Below are positions 51,601-59,516 of a DNA stretch of 64,000 bases, piece after piece (the stretch's first letter is position 1; each line of letters starts with the position of its first letter). Origin of the DNA: Phycisphaerales bacterium (lineage in GTDB: Bacteria; Planctomycetota; Phycisphaerae; Phycisphaerales; UBA1924); NCBI GenBank assembly GCA_029260265.1, contig JAJDDO010000029.1:81203-145202 (forward strand), written 5' to 3'. The notes under the pieces are model-generated. The model had not been told where the DNA came from, did no database searches, and saw nothing but the letters and a program-made list of their open reading frames with translations. The position numbers were made by a program, and so were the translations under genes.

Positions 51601-52958
51601 CGTGGAGCGACCTGGCTCATGGGATCTTCCAATGACGCTAAAACTGTGCCATCGCTCATTAAGTTCCAGCTACGTGCGACACCGTTTGCTCTTTCCCAAT
51701 AAACACTTGGTTCTGTATAGGCGGCTATCTGCATACACCGCCCGTCCCATTCGCCTTTGAAGACTGGCGCTCCCCAAGGAAGTTCCGAAACCTTTTCCCA
51801 GGAGTGTTTAGCAGCAAAGTCATAGACAACACTCAAGGAAACCTGATGCTGTGCACTGTAGTCATTCGCAGCTAGATCACTGAACGCAGACTCATTGCTT
51901 GTCGAAACATATAGCTCCTTGAACGTCACTTGTGCAACACCTTGCCCAGCAGACCATGATAGATAATGCTCAATATCTGACACGCTTGAAACACCCTCGT
52001 CTTGGAGAACACAAACGAATCGAATGGAAATGTTTGAAAATGCTTCTTCATGGTCACGCAAGGTTTTGACAACATTTTCGGTTTTTGTGTCTAGCCCCAT
52101 AATCTCAGCATTCTGTGCGGTATCATGATGATGATGTGAAATCGCAAGAACTGATAGTCCCGCCTGATCTAGACACACAAGAGCCGCTAATCTTTTCTCT
52201 GAATCCATTTCCCCAAAAAGATGGGCATTTGTGATAAGAACGACTTTTCTAAAATACGACGAGCATTCTCCAACAAGCTTGATCATCTGATCGCCCTTCA
52301 ACAAAGTAGGCTCGCCTCCACCTGTAATTACAGCGCGTTCAGCACCTGTCTCCTTTGCCGTTTCCAATACGGATGCAATGCGGCCCCAATCAGAAATCCG
52401 TCCTTCAAAACCTGACGATACAGAAGCCTTCGAGAAACAAAATTTGCAAGATGCCTGACAAGCCATTGCAACAGGTAGCACTGATATCGTTCTTGGCGTT
52501 AACTGATCCCAAGGCAAAAGAGTTCTGTCAATCACTTCAAACGATTGGGCAACGACGTCTTCAATACGCACTGGGGTTAGTTTGAGGGCATCAAGGCTTT
52601 GCACATTATCAATAAAATACACTGAGTCTAAGTCGATGAAATCTTGAGGTACGTATTGAGCCACACCCGAAGCATGGTCATTGCACAACCGGTTTTCTGG
52701 AACTCTTGTTTTCAGAACGATTAGCCTGTCGCCGTCTAACCCAAGCTTATCCACGAGCCTAGAAGCCTTGGAAATACCAATTGGGATTTCTTCTTTCCGA
52801 AGTAAGAAGAACTGGTCAGGAAACGTGCTTTGAGAAATATGGGCTTTAGAGTAACGCCCTTGGTACTTATCGTACCCCTTCACAAAGTTGGACAAGGTCG
52901 TGACGTGATACCATTCTGGAAGCAGTTGATCATCTATTTCTAAAGCTACTGTCTTCAT
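51597..52958 (-). CDS. Radical SAM protein with unassigned N-terminal domain (cargo)
   Basis: A 453-residue protein. The [4Fe-4S]-binding motif CQASCKFCF (CxxxCxxC, about residues 169-177) opens a radical SAM barrel with the SAM-contact GGGEPTLL near residue 213. The N-terminal 150 residues (EWYHVTTLSNFVKGYD... VLKTRVPENRLCNDH... QYVPQDFIDLDSVYFI) are not part of that fold and faintly recall ADP-ribosyltransferase-like proteins. There is no extra Cys cluster typical of SPASM domains. AGGTG 5 nt upstream supports ATG 52958. The region is AT-rich, consistent with recent acquisition. Role unknown; peptide, nucleotide or tRNA modification are all possible. Confidence 0.78.
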   Translation of the reverse strand: MKTVALEIDDQLLPEWYHVTTLSNFVKGYDKYQGRYSKAHISQSTFPDQFFLLRKEEIPIGISKASRLVDKLGLDGDRLIVLKTRVPENRLCNDHASGVAQYVPQDFIDLDSVYFIDNVQSLDALKLTPVRIEDVVAQSFEVIDRTLLPWDQLTPRTISVLPVAMACQASCKFCFSKASVSSGFEGRISDWGRIASVLETAKETGAERAVITGGGEPTLLKGDQMIKLVGECSSYFRKVVLITNAHLFGEMDSEKRLAALVCLDQAGLSVLAISHHHHDTAQNAEIMGLDTKTENVVKTLRDHEEAFSNISIRFVCVLQDEGVSSVSDIEHYLSWSAGQGVAQVTFKELYVSTSNESAFSDLAANDYSAQHQVSLSVVYDFAAKHSWEKVSELPWGAPVFKGEWDGRCMQIAAYTEPSVYWERANGVARSWNLMSDGTVLASLEDPMSQVAPR

Positions 52959-53031
52959 TGATCACCTATTTTTAACAATCAGGCCATTGACCCGCGCTCG
53001 TACCCTTTATCACTTGCAATCTTAGGACAAC

Positions 53032-54225
53032 TTACCGCTTTGTCCCATTAAAAAAGCTGTGGAGCTCAGCGGAGCAGCGATGTGATCCAAACTCTACCTC
53101 ATCCCCCATTGCTTCAGGTACCAATGCAGCATAGTGCTTCCGGCAGATATCCGGCGAGTTGCCCATGAGAGCACTGATCTTGTAAAGACTCACCCCCTTC
53201 TGGGCAAGCTGGCTACCAAAGGTGTGCCGATAGTCCAGACACCCCCACTCCAATCCATAAGGCCCATTGGCCACCCTGAGCGCCCGAGACAGGTTGTCGG
53301 GATCCCACTGGCAGTGGCTTCGTGGACTTGGGAAGAACCATCCCTCGGGCGAAGCAGCAGGCTGGTACCCATCAAGGATCACCCGCAGCGACCGACTGAT
53401 CGGGATCACCCGGTTCTTCTTGGTCTTCGGTTCCCAGTACTCACCATTGATCGTCTTCGCTCGAACACGGATCATCCCGTTGGCTCCTGCGCCAAGGTCG
53501 ACATCCTCAAGGGTCAGCCATGTTGCTTCCTCGCGACGGATGCCCGCATAGATGAACACCGCTGTAACAGCCAGTAACAGTCGATGAGACTCCAAGACAC
53601 CTAACTGCTCATCGACCTGCTCAAGTGTCAGATAACGGATCTCAGAGGCCCTCTGAGTCAACCTCTTAAATGCCGTGACCGGGTTTCGGTCCTTGGGCAT
53701 CCTGACGCGCCCTTCGCTGATCGCCCAACTGAAGAGCGTGTGTAAGACCTCGCGGTACCGATTGGCCGTAGTCGCCTTGATCCCCTTGGTATCAACCAGC
53801 CCAATGATGAACTCCGAAATGTCCTGCGTTTTGATTGATTCGAAGCAGCTCTTCTCGATTGGACGGACCTGGCGTTTACCGTCCATAATGGGTTTCTTGG
53901 GTGTCCGCCCTCCGTTCCGATACTCCGAGTATTCCAGCTCCGGGCAGCACACACCGAAAGCTGCGCGCAGGTACTGCATATCGTTCTTGGCGCTGCGAGT
54001 AGTCTTCGTCGCGATCATCTTTCGGACATACTCCCCCACCACCTTGCCGATGGGCGTCTTCGTCGGGAGTGGAGATTCCAAACCATGAAACTCCGCAGAC
54101 TCGAACTGCCGTAGTAACTCCTCCGCGACCTGCTTGCTCTTCGTGCGCAGGGACTTCCGTGTATAACCCGAGCCGGTGGAGTACTGGATCGAGTAGTTGT
54201 TGCCTCTCTTGATTATGCTGGCCAT
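53032..54225 (-). CDS. Tyrosine recombinase (integrase) with atypical catalytic box
   Basis: A 397-residue integrase. An N-terminal arm-binding region (ASIIKRGNNYSIQYSTG), a core-binding SAM-like domain (about residues 75-180) and the catalytic domain follow in order. Arg in YAGIRREEATWL, the beta-hairpin Lys region TKKNRVIPIS, Arg in LDYRHTFGSQL and the nucleophile Tyr in RKHYAAL are present. The usual box-II His is Leu, and the His/Trp before the Tyr is Asn (MGNSPD). Start ATG 54225 has GAGG 5 nt upstream. It points into the element and would catalyse integration at tRNA-fMet. Confidence 0.85.
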   Translation of the reverse strand: MASIIKRGNNYSIQYSTGSGYTRKSLRTKSKQVAEELLRQFESAEFHGLESPLPTKTPIGKVVGEYVRKMIATKTTRSAKNDMQYLRAAFGVCCPELEYSEYRNGGRTPKKPIMDGKRQVRPIEKSCFESIKTQDISEFIIGLVDTKGIKATTANRYREVLHTLFSWAISEGRVRMPKDRNPVTAFKRLTQRASEIRYLTLEQVDEQLGVLESHRLLLAVTAVFIYAGIRREEATWLTLEDVDLGAGANGMIRVRAKTINGEYWEPKTKKNRVIPISRSLRVILDGYQPAASPEGWFFPSPRSHCQWDPDNLSRALRVANGPYGLEWGCLDYRHTFGSQLAQKGVSLYKISALMGNSPDICRKHYAALVPEAMGDEVEFGSHRCSAELHSFFNGTKR

Positions 54226-54286
54226 GAGTGCCTCACTGGAGCCTGTGTTGCTCCGGTTGGGCGGACCCCGTTTCAAGCTCAAATCG

Positions 54287-54310
54287 CTGTGTACACAGTT
54301 GTGTACAAAT
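54287..54310. repeat. Right pair of GTGTAC palindromes (mirrored)
   Basis: CTGTGTACACAG followed by TTGTGTACAAAT, GTAC centres 12 bp apart, about 60 bp upstream of the integrase start. From outside inward the order is imperfect then perfect palindrome, the same as at 48441-48466, so the two sites face each other. Confidence 0.6.
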
Positions 54311-54327
54311 CACTGATTTTGGGCAAG

Positions 54328-54359
54328 AAAAAAGGACCCGCGTTTTCACGCAAGTCCTT
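54328..54359 (-). terminator. Strong intrinsic terminator shielding the integrase
   Basis: On the minus strand, a 12-bp stem with two G-T pairs (54332-54343 with 54348-54359, AAGGACTTGCGT / ACGCGGGTCCTT), a GAAA tetraloop and six T. It would stop transcription entering the element from the right. Confidence 0.8.
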
Positions 54360-54491
54360 GTTTCATAAGCAATAGAGGTCCCGCCACCCTCTTCGAAAAA
54401 CCAACAGAGACACTTTTTCCATGTCCGCATCAAAATCTGAAGCTGGTTGCAAAATCCGACCGGCTGGTTATGTGATATTCGGCTCCCATGT

Positions 54492-55844
54492 GGGGGGCCA
54501 GCACTTTGTGATGATCCCAAATCGTCGATTCTGGGTCAAAAAAGAACATAGCATCCGCCATGCTCAGTCTCCGATCACGAAGCGTGTGGCACCTGGTTGA
54601 CTCTGTTGCGACCGCCATGTCCCAATCATACGGCATCGCCAGAGCCCGTGCATTGAGCAATCCGCTCGCATCCGTCCGGATACAGGCCCAGCGTGATCAT
54701 CTGTATACCGAATCTGCATTGCTCGAACGCGAGTTGGAGATCTTCCGCTCAAGTCGGTTAGCGAAGCCGCCACGAGAGCGCCCCCACTTCACCCCCGAGC
54801 AGCGGGCGCAGATCATGCAGCTGGCGGCATTGCGCCAGTGGAGCACACAGCAGACCGCCGATCGATTCGGGCTGCACGCGAACACCATCCGCTCTTGGAA
54901 GAAAGCGTTGTTGAACAAGGATCGGGTGGATCAGCTGCTCGGATCTCCGCCATGGAATCGATTGCATGAAGGGGTGCGGCACACCGTTCACGAGATCCGC
55001 AGCCTCTGCCCGGAGAATGACTTTGGTACTCGATCCATCGCAAGGCAGTTGGTCCGCGCGGGCATCCAGATCAGCAGGGCCTCGGTCCGCCGGATATTGG
55101 AAGAAGACTTTGCCGGGCCGGGGCGGGAGAACTGCCCTGCTCCAACCCCAACCTCGCATCATGCAGACTGTCTGCTCAAGCCCAAATACCCACACCATGT
55201 CTGGCACACCGACATCACCGAGGTCCGCGTGCTCTGGAAGCGGTTCGAGATCGCGGCGGTACTGGACGGGTACTCGCGCAAGCTGCTGGCGATCAGGGCG
55301 TTCGCTCGAAGACCCCATACGCATGACATGAACCTGCTGATCAAGGACGCGGTGAAAAGATCCGATGTGGCACCCAAATTTCTGATCAGCGACAACGGAT
55401 CGCAGTTCAGAAGACGCTTCAAGGAGGCTTGCGAGCTGCAAGGAATCAGGCATGTGAAAGGCAGGGTCCGGGTCTGGCAGCTCAACGGGAAGATCGAACG
55501 ATTCTTCCGCACCATGAAGGGCTGGATGCGATCCACATGGATGATCCCCACGACAGACGGGATGCAGAAGAGACTCAACGAGTACCAGATCTGGTACAAT
55601 GAGCACCGGGTGCATGCTGCGCACAAGGCGCACACGCCGGAGGATAGGATCAGAGGCGTGGATCCGATTCCCACCCTTTATACAGTGAAAGGAGGCATCG
55701 AGCCAGAGATCAGAGTAACCAGGCAATCCGCACGCGGCGATCCGAAACTCTTCCGACTTGAATTCAAAGTCAGAGAGCGAAGGAAGGCCGCTTGAAAAAT
55801 CACCCAAATGCCAAAAACAGAAGTACACAAAGTCGCTGGACCGC
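54492..55844 (+). mobile_element. Insertion sequence A (DDE integrase-type, GGCCAGC ends)
   Basis: About 1.35 kb holding one transposase gene. The left end GGGGGGCCAGCACTTTGTG and the right end (reverse complement GCGGTCCAGCGACTTTGTG) are imperfect terminal inverted repeats. The same ends occur on the related element at 56731-58181. I see no clear target-site duplication. Confidence 0.7.
54560..55795 (+). CDS. DDE (rve-type) transposase of insertion sequence A
   Basis: A 411-residue transposase. N-terminal helix-turn-helix region (FTPEQRAQIMQLAALRQWS; TADRFGLHANTIRSWKKAL) and a retroviral-integrase-like catalytic core: Asp in VWHTDITEVRVLWK, Asp in FLISDNGSQFRR and Glu in NGKIERFFRTMK, giving an intact DDE triad. 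It resembles IS481/IS3-type OrfB but is a single reading frame with no frameshift. It is a paralogue of the gene at 56819. Probably functional. Confidence 0.85.
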   Translation: MLSLRSRSVWHLVDSVATAMSQSYGIARARALSNPLASVRIQAQRDHLYTESALLERELEIFRSSRLAKPPRERPHFTPEQRAQIMQLAALRQWSTQQTADRFGLHANTIRSWKKALLNKDRVDQLLGSPPWNRLHEGVRHTVHEIRSLCPENDFGTRSIARQLVRAGIQISRASVRRILEEDFAGPGRENCPAPTPTSHHADCLLKPKYPHHVWHTDITEVRVLWKRFEIAAVLDGYSRKLLAIRAFARRPHTHDMNLLIKDAVKRSDVAPKFLISDNGSQFRRRFKEACELQGIRHVKGRVRVWQLNGKIERFFRTMKGWMRSTWMIPTTDGMQKRLNEYQIWYNEHRVHAAHKAHTPEDRIRGVDPIPTLYTVKGGIEPEIRVTRQSARGDPKLFRLEFKVRERRKAA

Positions 55845-55851
55845 TACTCCG

Positions 55852-56208
55852 TCATGGCCCAACCAAGACACTTTCGATCACCGTCTTAGAGTGTGAACCG
55901 TTTGCGTTAAAATAAATTGACACCAACTGATTATTTTGAACAAATCTCCCGCTGTCATTTTTATAATATTTAAATAAACGAAAATCATCGCGGTGCCAAC
56001 CTAATTCTGGACCACCCAACTCGCGAAGAACCGATTCTATATTCATGTCGTCAAGGAGATCAATCTCATACACAATGCGGTCAAAATTTTCTCCAATCTG
56101 ATCAATCCTCCCCTTAGGCTCTTTTGTATCTTCTCCAATACAATAAACGAACCACAACACGCCCACTAGCGAACACCCTATTGCTGCGCCTAAAATCAAC
56201 ATTTTCAT
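55852..56208 (-). CDS. Small membrane-anchored protein, possible immunity protein
   Basis: A 118-residue protein with one N-terminal hydrophobic segment (MLILGAAIGCSLVGVLWFVYC, residues 3-23) and a soluble acidic domain containing IDQIGENFDRIVYEID. No family recognised. GGAG 7 nt before ATG 56208 supports the start. It follows a truncated Rhs-type toxin fragment by 21 nt on the same strand, the place where immunity genes sit. The region is AT-rich. Its stop lies 8 nt past the right end of insertion sequence A, so the C-terminus may have been altered by that insertion. Confidence 0.6.
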   Translation of the reverse strand: MKMLILGAAIGCSLVGVLWFVYCIGEDTKEPKGRIDQIGENFDRIVYEIDLLDDMNIESVLRELGGPELGWHRDDFRLFKYYKNDSGRFVQNNQLVSIYFNANGSHSKTVIESVLVGP

Positions 56209-56229
56209 TTCTATACTCCATTGAACTAT

Positions 56230-56670
56230 TTAAAACTTCGGGCCCCACAATACTTCCCTACGAATCTTAGCCCAATCAATCTCTCGGCCAATCCCCGGCA
56301 TATCAACATTCCAGCCTGGCGCGCTAAGACCGGGGTTTCTAACGGGAGATACGCCGCCGTGACGCAATGCTTCACATGCGAATGAGTTTGAGTTAGGGCC
56401 CAATGGCGAATATGGCACAGGATTAGCATTAATTATATCAACAGCTTCATCCAATTTTTTTAGCAATGTATCAATCTCGTCATCCGGAAGAGTGACTTGT
56501 GGAACACGCGTATTATCACCATCCGACTCACCGCCTTTCTCTATTCGATCCGCTCCCGACGAGTTATTCTGGGCATAAATTGGACCATAATCCGTACTCT
56601 TGTTACCTGTGTCATCATCACTCGCGCCCGACTGCTCTGATATCCCCGGATTACTCGGTGAATTTGTGGG
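56230..56670 (-). pseudogene. 3' fragment of an Rhs/polymorphic-toxin gene
   Basis: An open frame of 146 codons without a start. It begins right after an in-frame TGA at 56671 and contains no ATG. The first 70 residues are Asn/Ser/Asp/Gly-rich linker (GISEQSAGASDDDTGNK), followed by INANPVPYSPLGPNSNSFAC and APGWNVDMPG, a pattern that I associate with C-terminal tips of Rhs-type toxins with a papain-like fold. The large N-terminal part is missing, probably lost in rearrangement near the neighbouring insertion sequence. Reading it as toxin is inference from pattern and from the small gene behind it. Confidence 0.55.
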
Positions 56671-56730
56671 TCAATAGCGGGGGCACGATACGGTGGCCAA
56701 GAGATACTCAGATCCCTGCCCTTATCCGTG

Positions 56731-58181
56731 GGGGGCCAGCAGTTTGTTGTGGTTATTGATGTCCGTTTTGTCCGGTTTTTTGAGCGACAAACGACTTTGA
56801 ATCTCTGTAGAATCGGCCATGAATGGGTCAATATCAACGATTTCTGCCGATTTGAACCTTGTCCAAACGCCGAGACCTGGACATCGCAAAACACGGCATG
56901 TAGCGCATGATTCGCGGAGTTTGTGGCACCTGATTGAGTCCATTGCGATCGCCATGGCACAAGGATACGGGCTGGCGCGAACTCGTGCACTCTCCCATGC
57001 AGCTCCAATGACAAGAATGTTGGGACAACGGGATCATCTGTATACGGAGACGGCAATGCTTGAGCGGGAGGTGGCCATATTCCGGGCTCAAAGGATGGCC
57101 AAAGCACCCCGAAGAAGGCCTCAGTTCGATCCCGGGCAACGGGCCGAGATACTCCAGTTATCCGTACTCAGAGGGTGGAGTTCGAAGCAAACCGCACTTC
57201 GATTCGGTCTTCATCCCAACACAATCCGGAACTGGCGCCGATCTTTGCGTGACAAAGGGAGAGCGGAACGATTACTCGGCGAGCCGCCATGGAATCGGCT
57301 GCATGAAGCGGTGCGATGGACAGTTCATGAAATCCGTCGACTGTGCCCAGAACGGGAGTTTGGAACACGGACGATTGCCCGGCACATGATCCGAGCAGGG
57401 ATCCAGATCAGCCGAACATCGATACGCCGAATTCTTGAGGAAGAACGATCCAAATCCGATCGATGGCAACGGCATGTTCCGGTACCTGAGGCAGGGGATG
57501 CCACTCATCTCCTGAAGCCCAAGGCCCCCCACTTCGTCTGGCACACCGATATCACTGAAGTCAGGGTGCTTTGGAAACGGTTTGAGATTGCAGCGGCGCT
57601 GGACGGGTATTCGAGGAAGCTACTGGCAATCAAGGCGTTTAACCGGCGGGTTACAACTGATGATATGAACGGACTGATCCGGGATGCAGCGGTGCAATCT
57701 GGCACGACACCTCGGTTCTTGATCAGCGATCGTGGATCACAGTTCCGTGAGCAGTTTACTGATGCATGTGAGGCCCAGGGAATCAAACATGTTCGATGTA
57801 AAGCGCGCGTGTGGCAACTCAATGCGAAGATCGAGCGGTTCTTCCGCACGCTGAAAAGTTGGTTACGACCGAGTTGTCTCATTCCAACGGAAAAACGGAT
57901 CCAAGAGCGGCTCGATGAGTTTCAAGTTTGGTACAATAAGCATCGAGTACACGGTGCTCATGATGCGCACACGCCGAACGAGCAACTGACGGGTGTTGAG
58001 CGGGATCCCGTTCGATACACAATGAGAGGAGGGAAGGAACCGGCGATTCGAATTGATAGACAATCCACTCATGGCGATCCGAAGCTCTTTCGGCTAATTA
58101 TTAATGTCAAAGAGCTGGAAAGGGCCGCATGAAGACAGAACAGAATATCTCAAACATGCCACACAAAATTCGCTGGCCCCC
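56731..58181 (+). mobile_element. Insertion sequence B (relative of A)
   Basis: About 1.45 kb with one transposase gene. Left end GGGGGCCAGCAGTTTGTTG and right end (reverse complement GGGGGCCAGCGAATTTTGTG) match each other and the ends of insertion sequence A. No obvious target duplication. The right end stops 22 nt before the HNH nuclease gene and may contribute its -35 region. Confidence 0.75.
56819..58132 (+). CDS. DDE (rve-type) transposase of insertion sequence B
   Basis: A 437-residue paralogue of the transposase at 54560, similar along the whole length after a divergent N-terminus. HTH region (WSSKQTALRFGLHPNTIRNW) and DDE triad in VWHTDITEVRVLWK, FLISDRGSQFRE (Gly-Asn replaced by Arg but Asp kept) and NAKIERFFRTLK. 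No frameshift or stop, so probably active. The exact start is uncertain because conservation with the paralogue begins near SRSLWHLIES, about 30 residues in. Confidence 0.85.
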   Translation: MNGSISTISADLNLVQTPRPGHRKTRHVAHDSRSLWHLIESIAIAMAQGYGLARTRALSHAAPMTRMLGQRDHLYTETAMLEREVAIFRAQRMAKAPRRRPQFDPGQRAEILQLSVLRGWSSKQTALRFGLHPNTIRNWRRSLRDKGRAERLLGEPPWNRLHEAVRWTVHEIRRLCPEREFGTRTIARHMIRAGIQISRTSIRRILEEERSKSDRWQRHVPVPEAGDATHLLKPKAPHFVWHTDITEVRVLWKRFEIAAALDGYSRKLLAIKAFNRRVTTDDMNGLIRDAAVQSGTTPRFLISDRGSQFREQFTDACEAQGIKHVRCKARVWQLNAKIERFFRTLKSWLRPSCLIPTEKRIQERLDEFQVWYNKHRVHGAHDAHTPNEQLTGVERDPVRYTMRGGKEPAIRIDRQSTHGDPKLFRLIINVKELERAA

Positions 58182-58202
58182 TACTGGGTATATAATTCCT
58201 GC
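58169..58202 (+). promoter_or_regulatory. Promoter at the HNH gene start, partly in the IS end
   Basis: TATAAT at 58191-58196 lies 6 nt before ATG 58203, so transcription would start at or next to the ATG. The -35 position (about 58169-58174) falls inside the terminal repeat of insertion sequence B and is a poor match, suggesting a hybrid or weakened promoter. Confidence 0.5.
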
Positions 58203-59222
58203 ATGAGCGTATCACCAAAGACACGACTACTGATATGGAGCCGTAGTGGGTACCGTTGCGCTATGTGCCGACGTGAGTTACTCGTCGATGAAGTCACCAC
58301 CGACGACCCCTCTTTGGTTGGAGACATCGCTCACATTGTGGCGGAGAAGGAAGGCGGCCCTCGCGGCAATTCTCCGTTGACGCTAGAGCAACGACATTTG
58401 TTTTCCAATCTCGTTTTGCTCTGCAAGGAACACCATAAGATCGTAGACGACAATAAAGAAAAGTACACGGTCGAACTGCTTACAGGCATCAAGAACAAAC
58501 ACGAAATGGCCGTAAAAGACGCCTTGTCGCCACCGGACATGGCGAAACAGCGATCAGTCGAGTTGTATGCCGATTTGCTCAGCCACTGGGAGGACGCTGC
58601 TGAGATTGAGAACTGGACCGGATGGACTTCGTACATGCTGGGATCCGGGCAGCCACGGTTGTTCAAGGACACCGCGGAACAACTGGAAGACCTACGCACT
58701 TGGTTATTCAATCGGATTTGGCCGGATCATTTCCCGGAAGTACATCAAGCAATGGAAAACTTTCGGCTCGTGCTGAGCGATTTAATGCGTGTGTTCAATA
58801 ATCACTCCGAAACATCTGGAGACATGCTGAGCACACAGAAGTTCTATTGCAATGCCGATCCTGGCACAGATGCAGAACGACGGGCACTCAAGCAGTACGA
58901 GTTTCAGGTTGCGCTTGTGCAGGACTTAACGCTTGAACTCACTCGCGCAACCAACTTTGTCTGCGACGCCATTCGTCAATCGCTCGACCCGTCGTATCGA
59001 CTCAACGAAGGAGTCTTTATCGTCGAATCTGGCCCCTATATGGACTTGAGTTGGAAGCGACATCGGGTCGCCTATGACAACGATCAACGGCAGGTCACAC
59101 CATTCCCGTACCCTGGACTCGACAAGTTCAAAGTCATCCGAAAGGACCGTGATTATCACTGGGGCGAAGGCACCTCGATTGATGATCCGGAATTTCGCGT
59201 CGGCGGAGTGAGCTTGCCATAG
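58203..59222 (+). CDS. HNH endonuclease-domain protein
   Basis: A 339-residue protein with an N-terminal HNH nuclease: SGYRCAMCRREL (first zinc CxxC), GDIAHIVAEKEGGPRG (catalytic His) and SNLVLLCKEHHKIVDDN (Asn, Cys and His of the HNH core), all within residues 10-95. The remaining 240 residues are a helical domain without recognised motif, probably for target or partner recognition. The layout resembles stand-alone nucleases of defence islands. It has no ribosome binding site; TATAAT 6 nt before the ATG suggests a leaderless message. Insertion sequence B ends 21 nt upstream. Confidence 0.75.
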   Translation: MSVSPKTRLLIWSRSGYRCAMCRRELLVDEVTTDDPSLVGDIAHIVAEKEGGPRGNSPLTLEQRHLFSNLVLLCKEHHKIVDDNKEKYTVELLTGIKNKHEMAVKDALSPPDMAKQRSVELYADLLSHWEDAAEIENWTGWTSYMLGSGQPRLFKDTAEQLEDLRTWLFNRIWPDHFPEVHQAMENFRLVLSDLMRVFNNHSETSGDMLSTQKFYCNADPGTDAERRALKQYEFQVALVQDLTLELTRATNFVCDAIRQSLDPSYRLNEGVFIVESGPYMDLSWKRHRVAYDNDQRQVTPFPYPGLDKFKVIRKDRDYHWGEGTSIDDPEFRVGGVSLP

Positions 59223-59516
59223 TGGGAACTACACCTACATGCGATGCGACCTCAGATCTTCAATGCGGCACAGGGGATCACCTCATCCCAGCCGCGCGGG
59301 GTCGGTTTGAGGGCTAGTTTGTGTTCCAGCGAATCCGCCCCCCTACTACTGCTCATTTGGTATCCATGAATCACCAAATAGTGTTTGATTTCGGCTTGAA
59401 TGCTCGGTTGTCCATTTGGATACCGATTCAAAGAGGAAGATTTTCTGCTGAGCAGAAGAAGTTCCTAGACTAACTATCACAGATTGTAAACCTTGAAGAT
59501 AGCACACTGAGAAATC

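Larger units (their letters stand above)
48283..54360. mobile_element. Rep-encoding integrative element at tRNA-fMet
   Basis: From the tRNA footprint to the hairpin beyond the integrase promoter. Contents in order: paired GTGTAC palindromes, a 126-bp imperfect inverted repeat, an RHH regulator, a 56-codon gene, a HUH Rep protein, an HTH protein, a convergent two-gene cargo, integrase, and a mirrored pair of palindromes. No conjugation, capsid or packaging genes are present, so it would be a satellite or mobilisable element that replicates from its own Rep. The right boundary is inferred from the mirrored palindromes. No second tRNA half is seen there, so the original right end may lie further on or have been lost to IS activity. 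Confidence 0.65.

Noticed and set aside
54428..54500. Possible right attachment site of the Rep element next to the integrase
   Set aside because: No stretch matches the 42-nt tRNA-fMet core at 48283-48324 or its missing 5' half, so no attR can be called here.
59326..59350. CCAGCGAAT followed by CCCCCCTACT, resembling pieces of the insertion-sequence B ends
   Set aside because: The two pieces are in an order and orientation that does not rebuild an IS end, and no transposase remnant is nearby.
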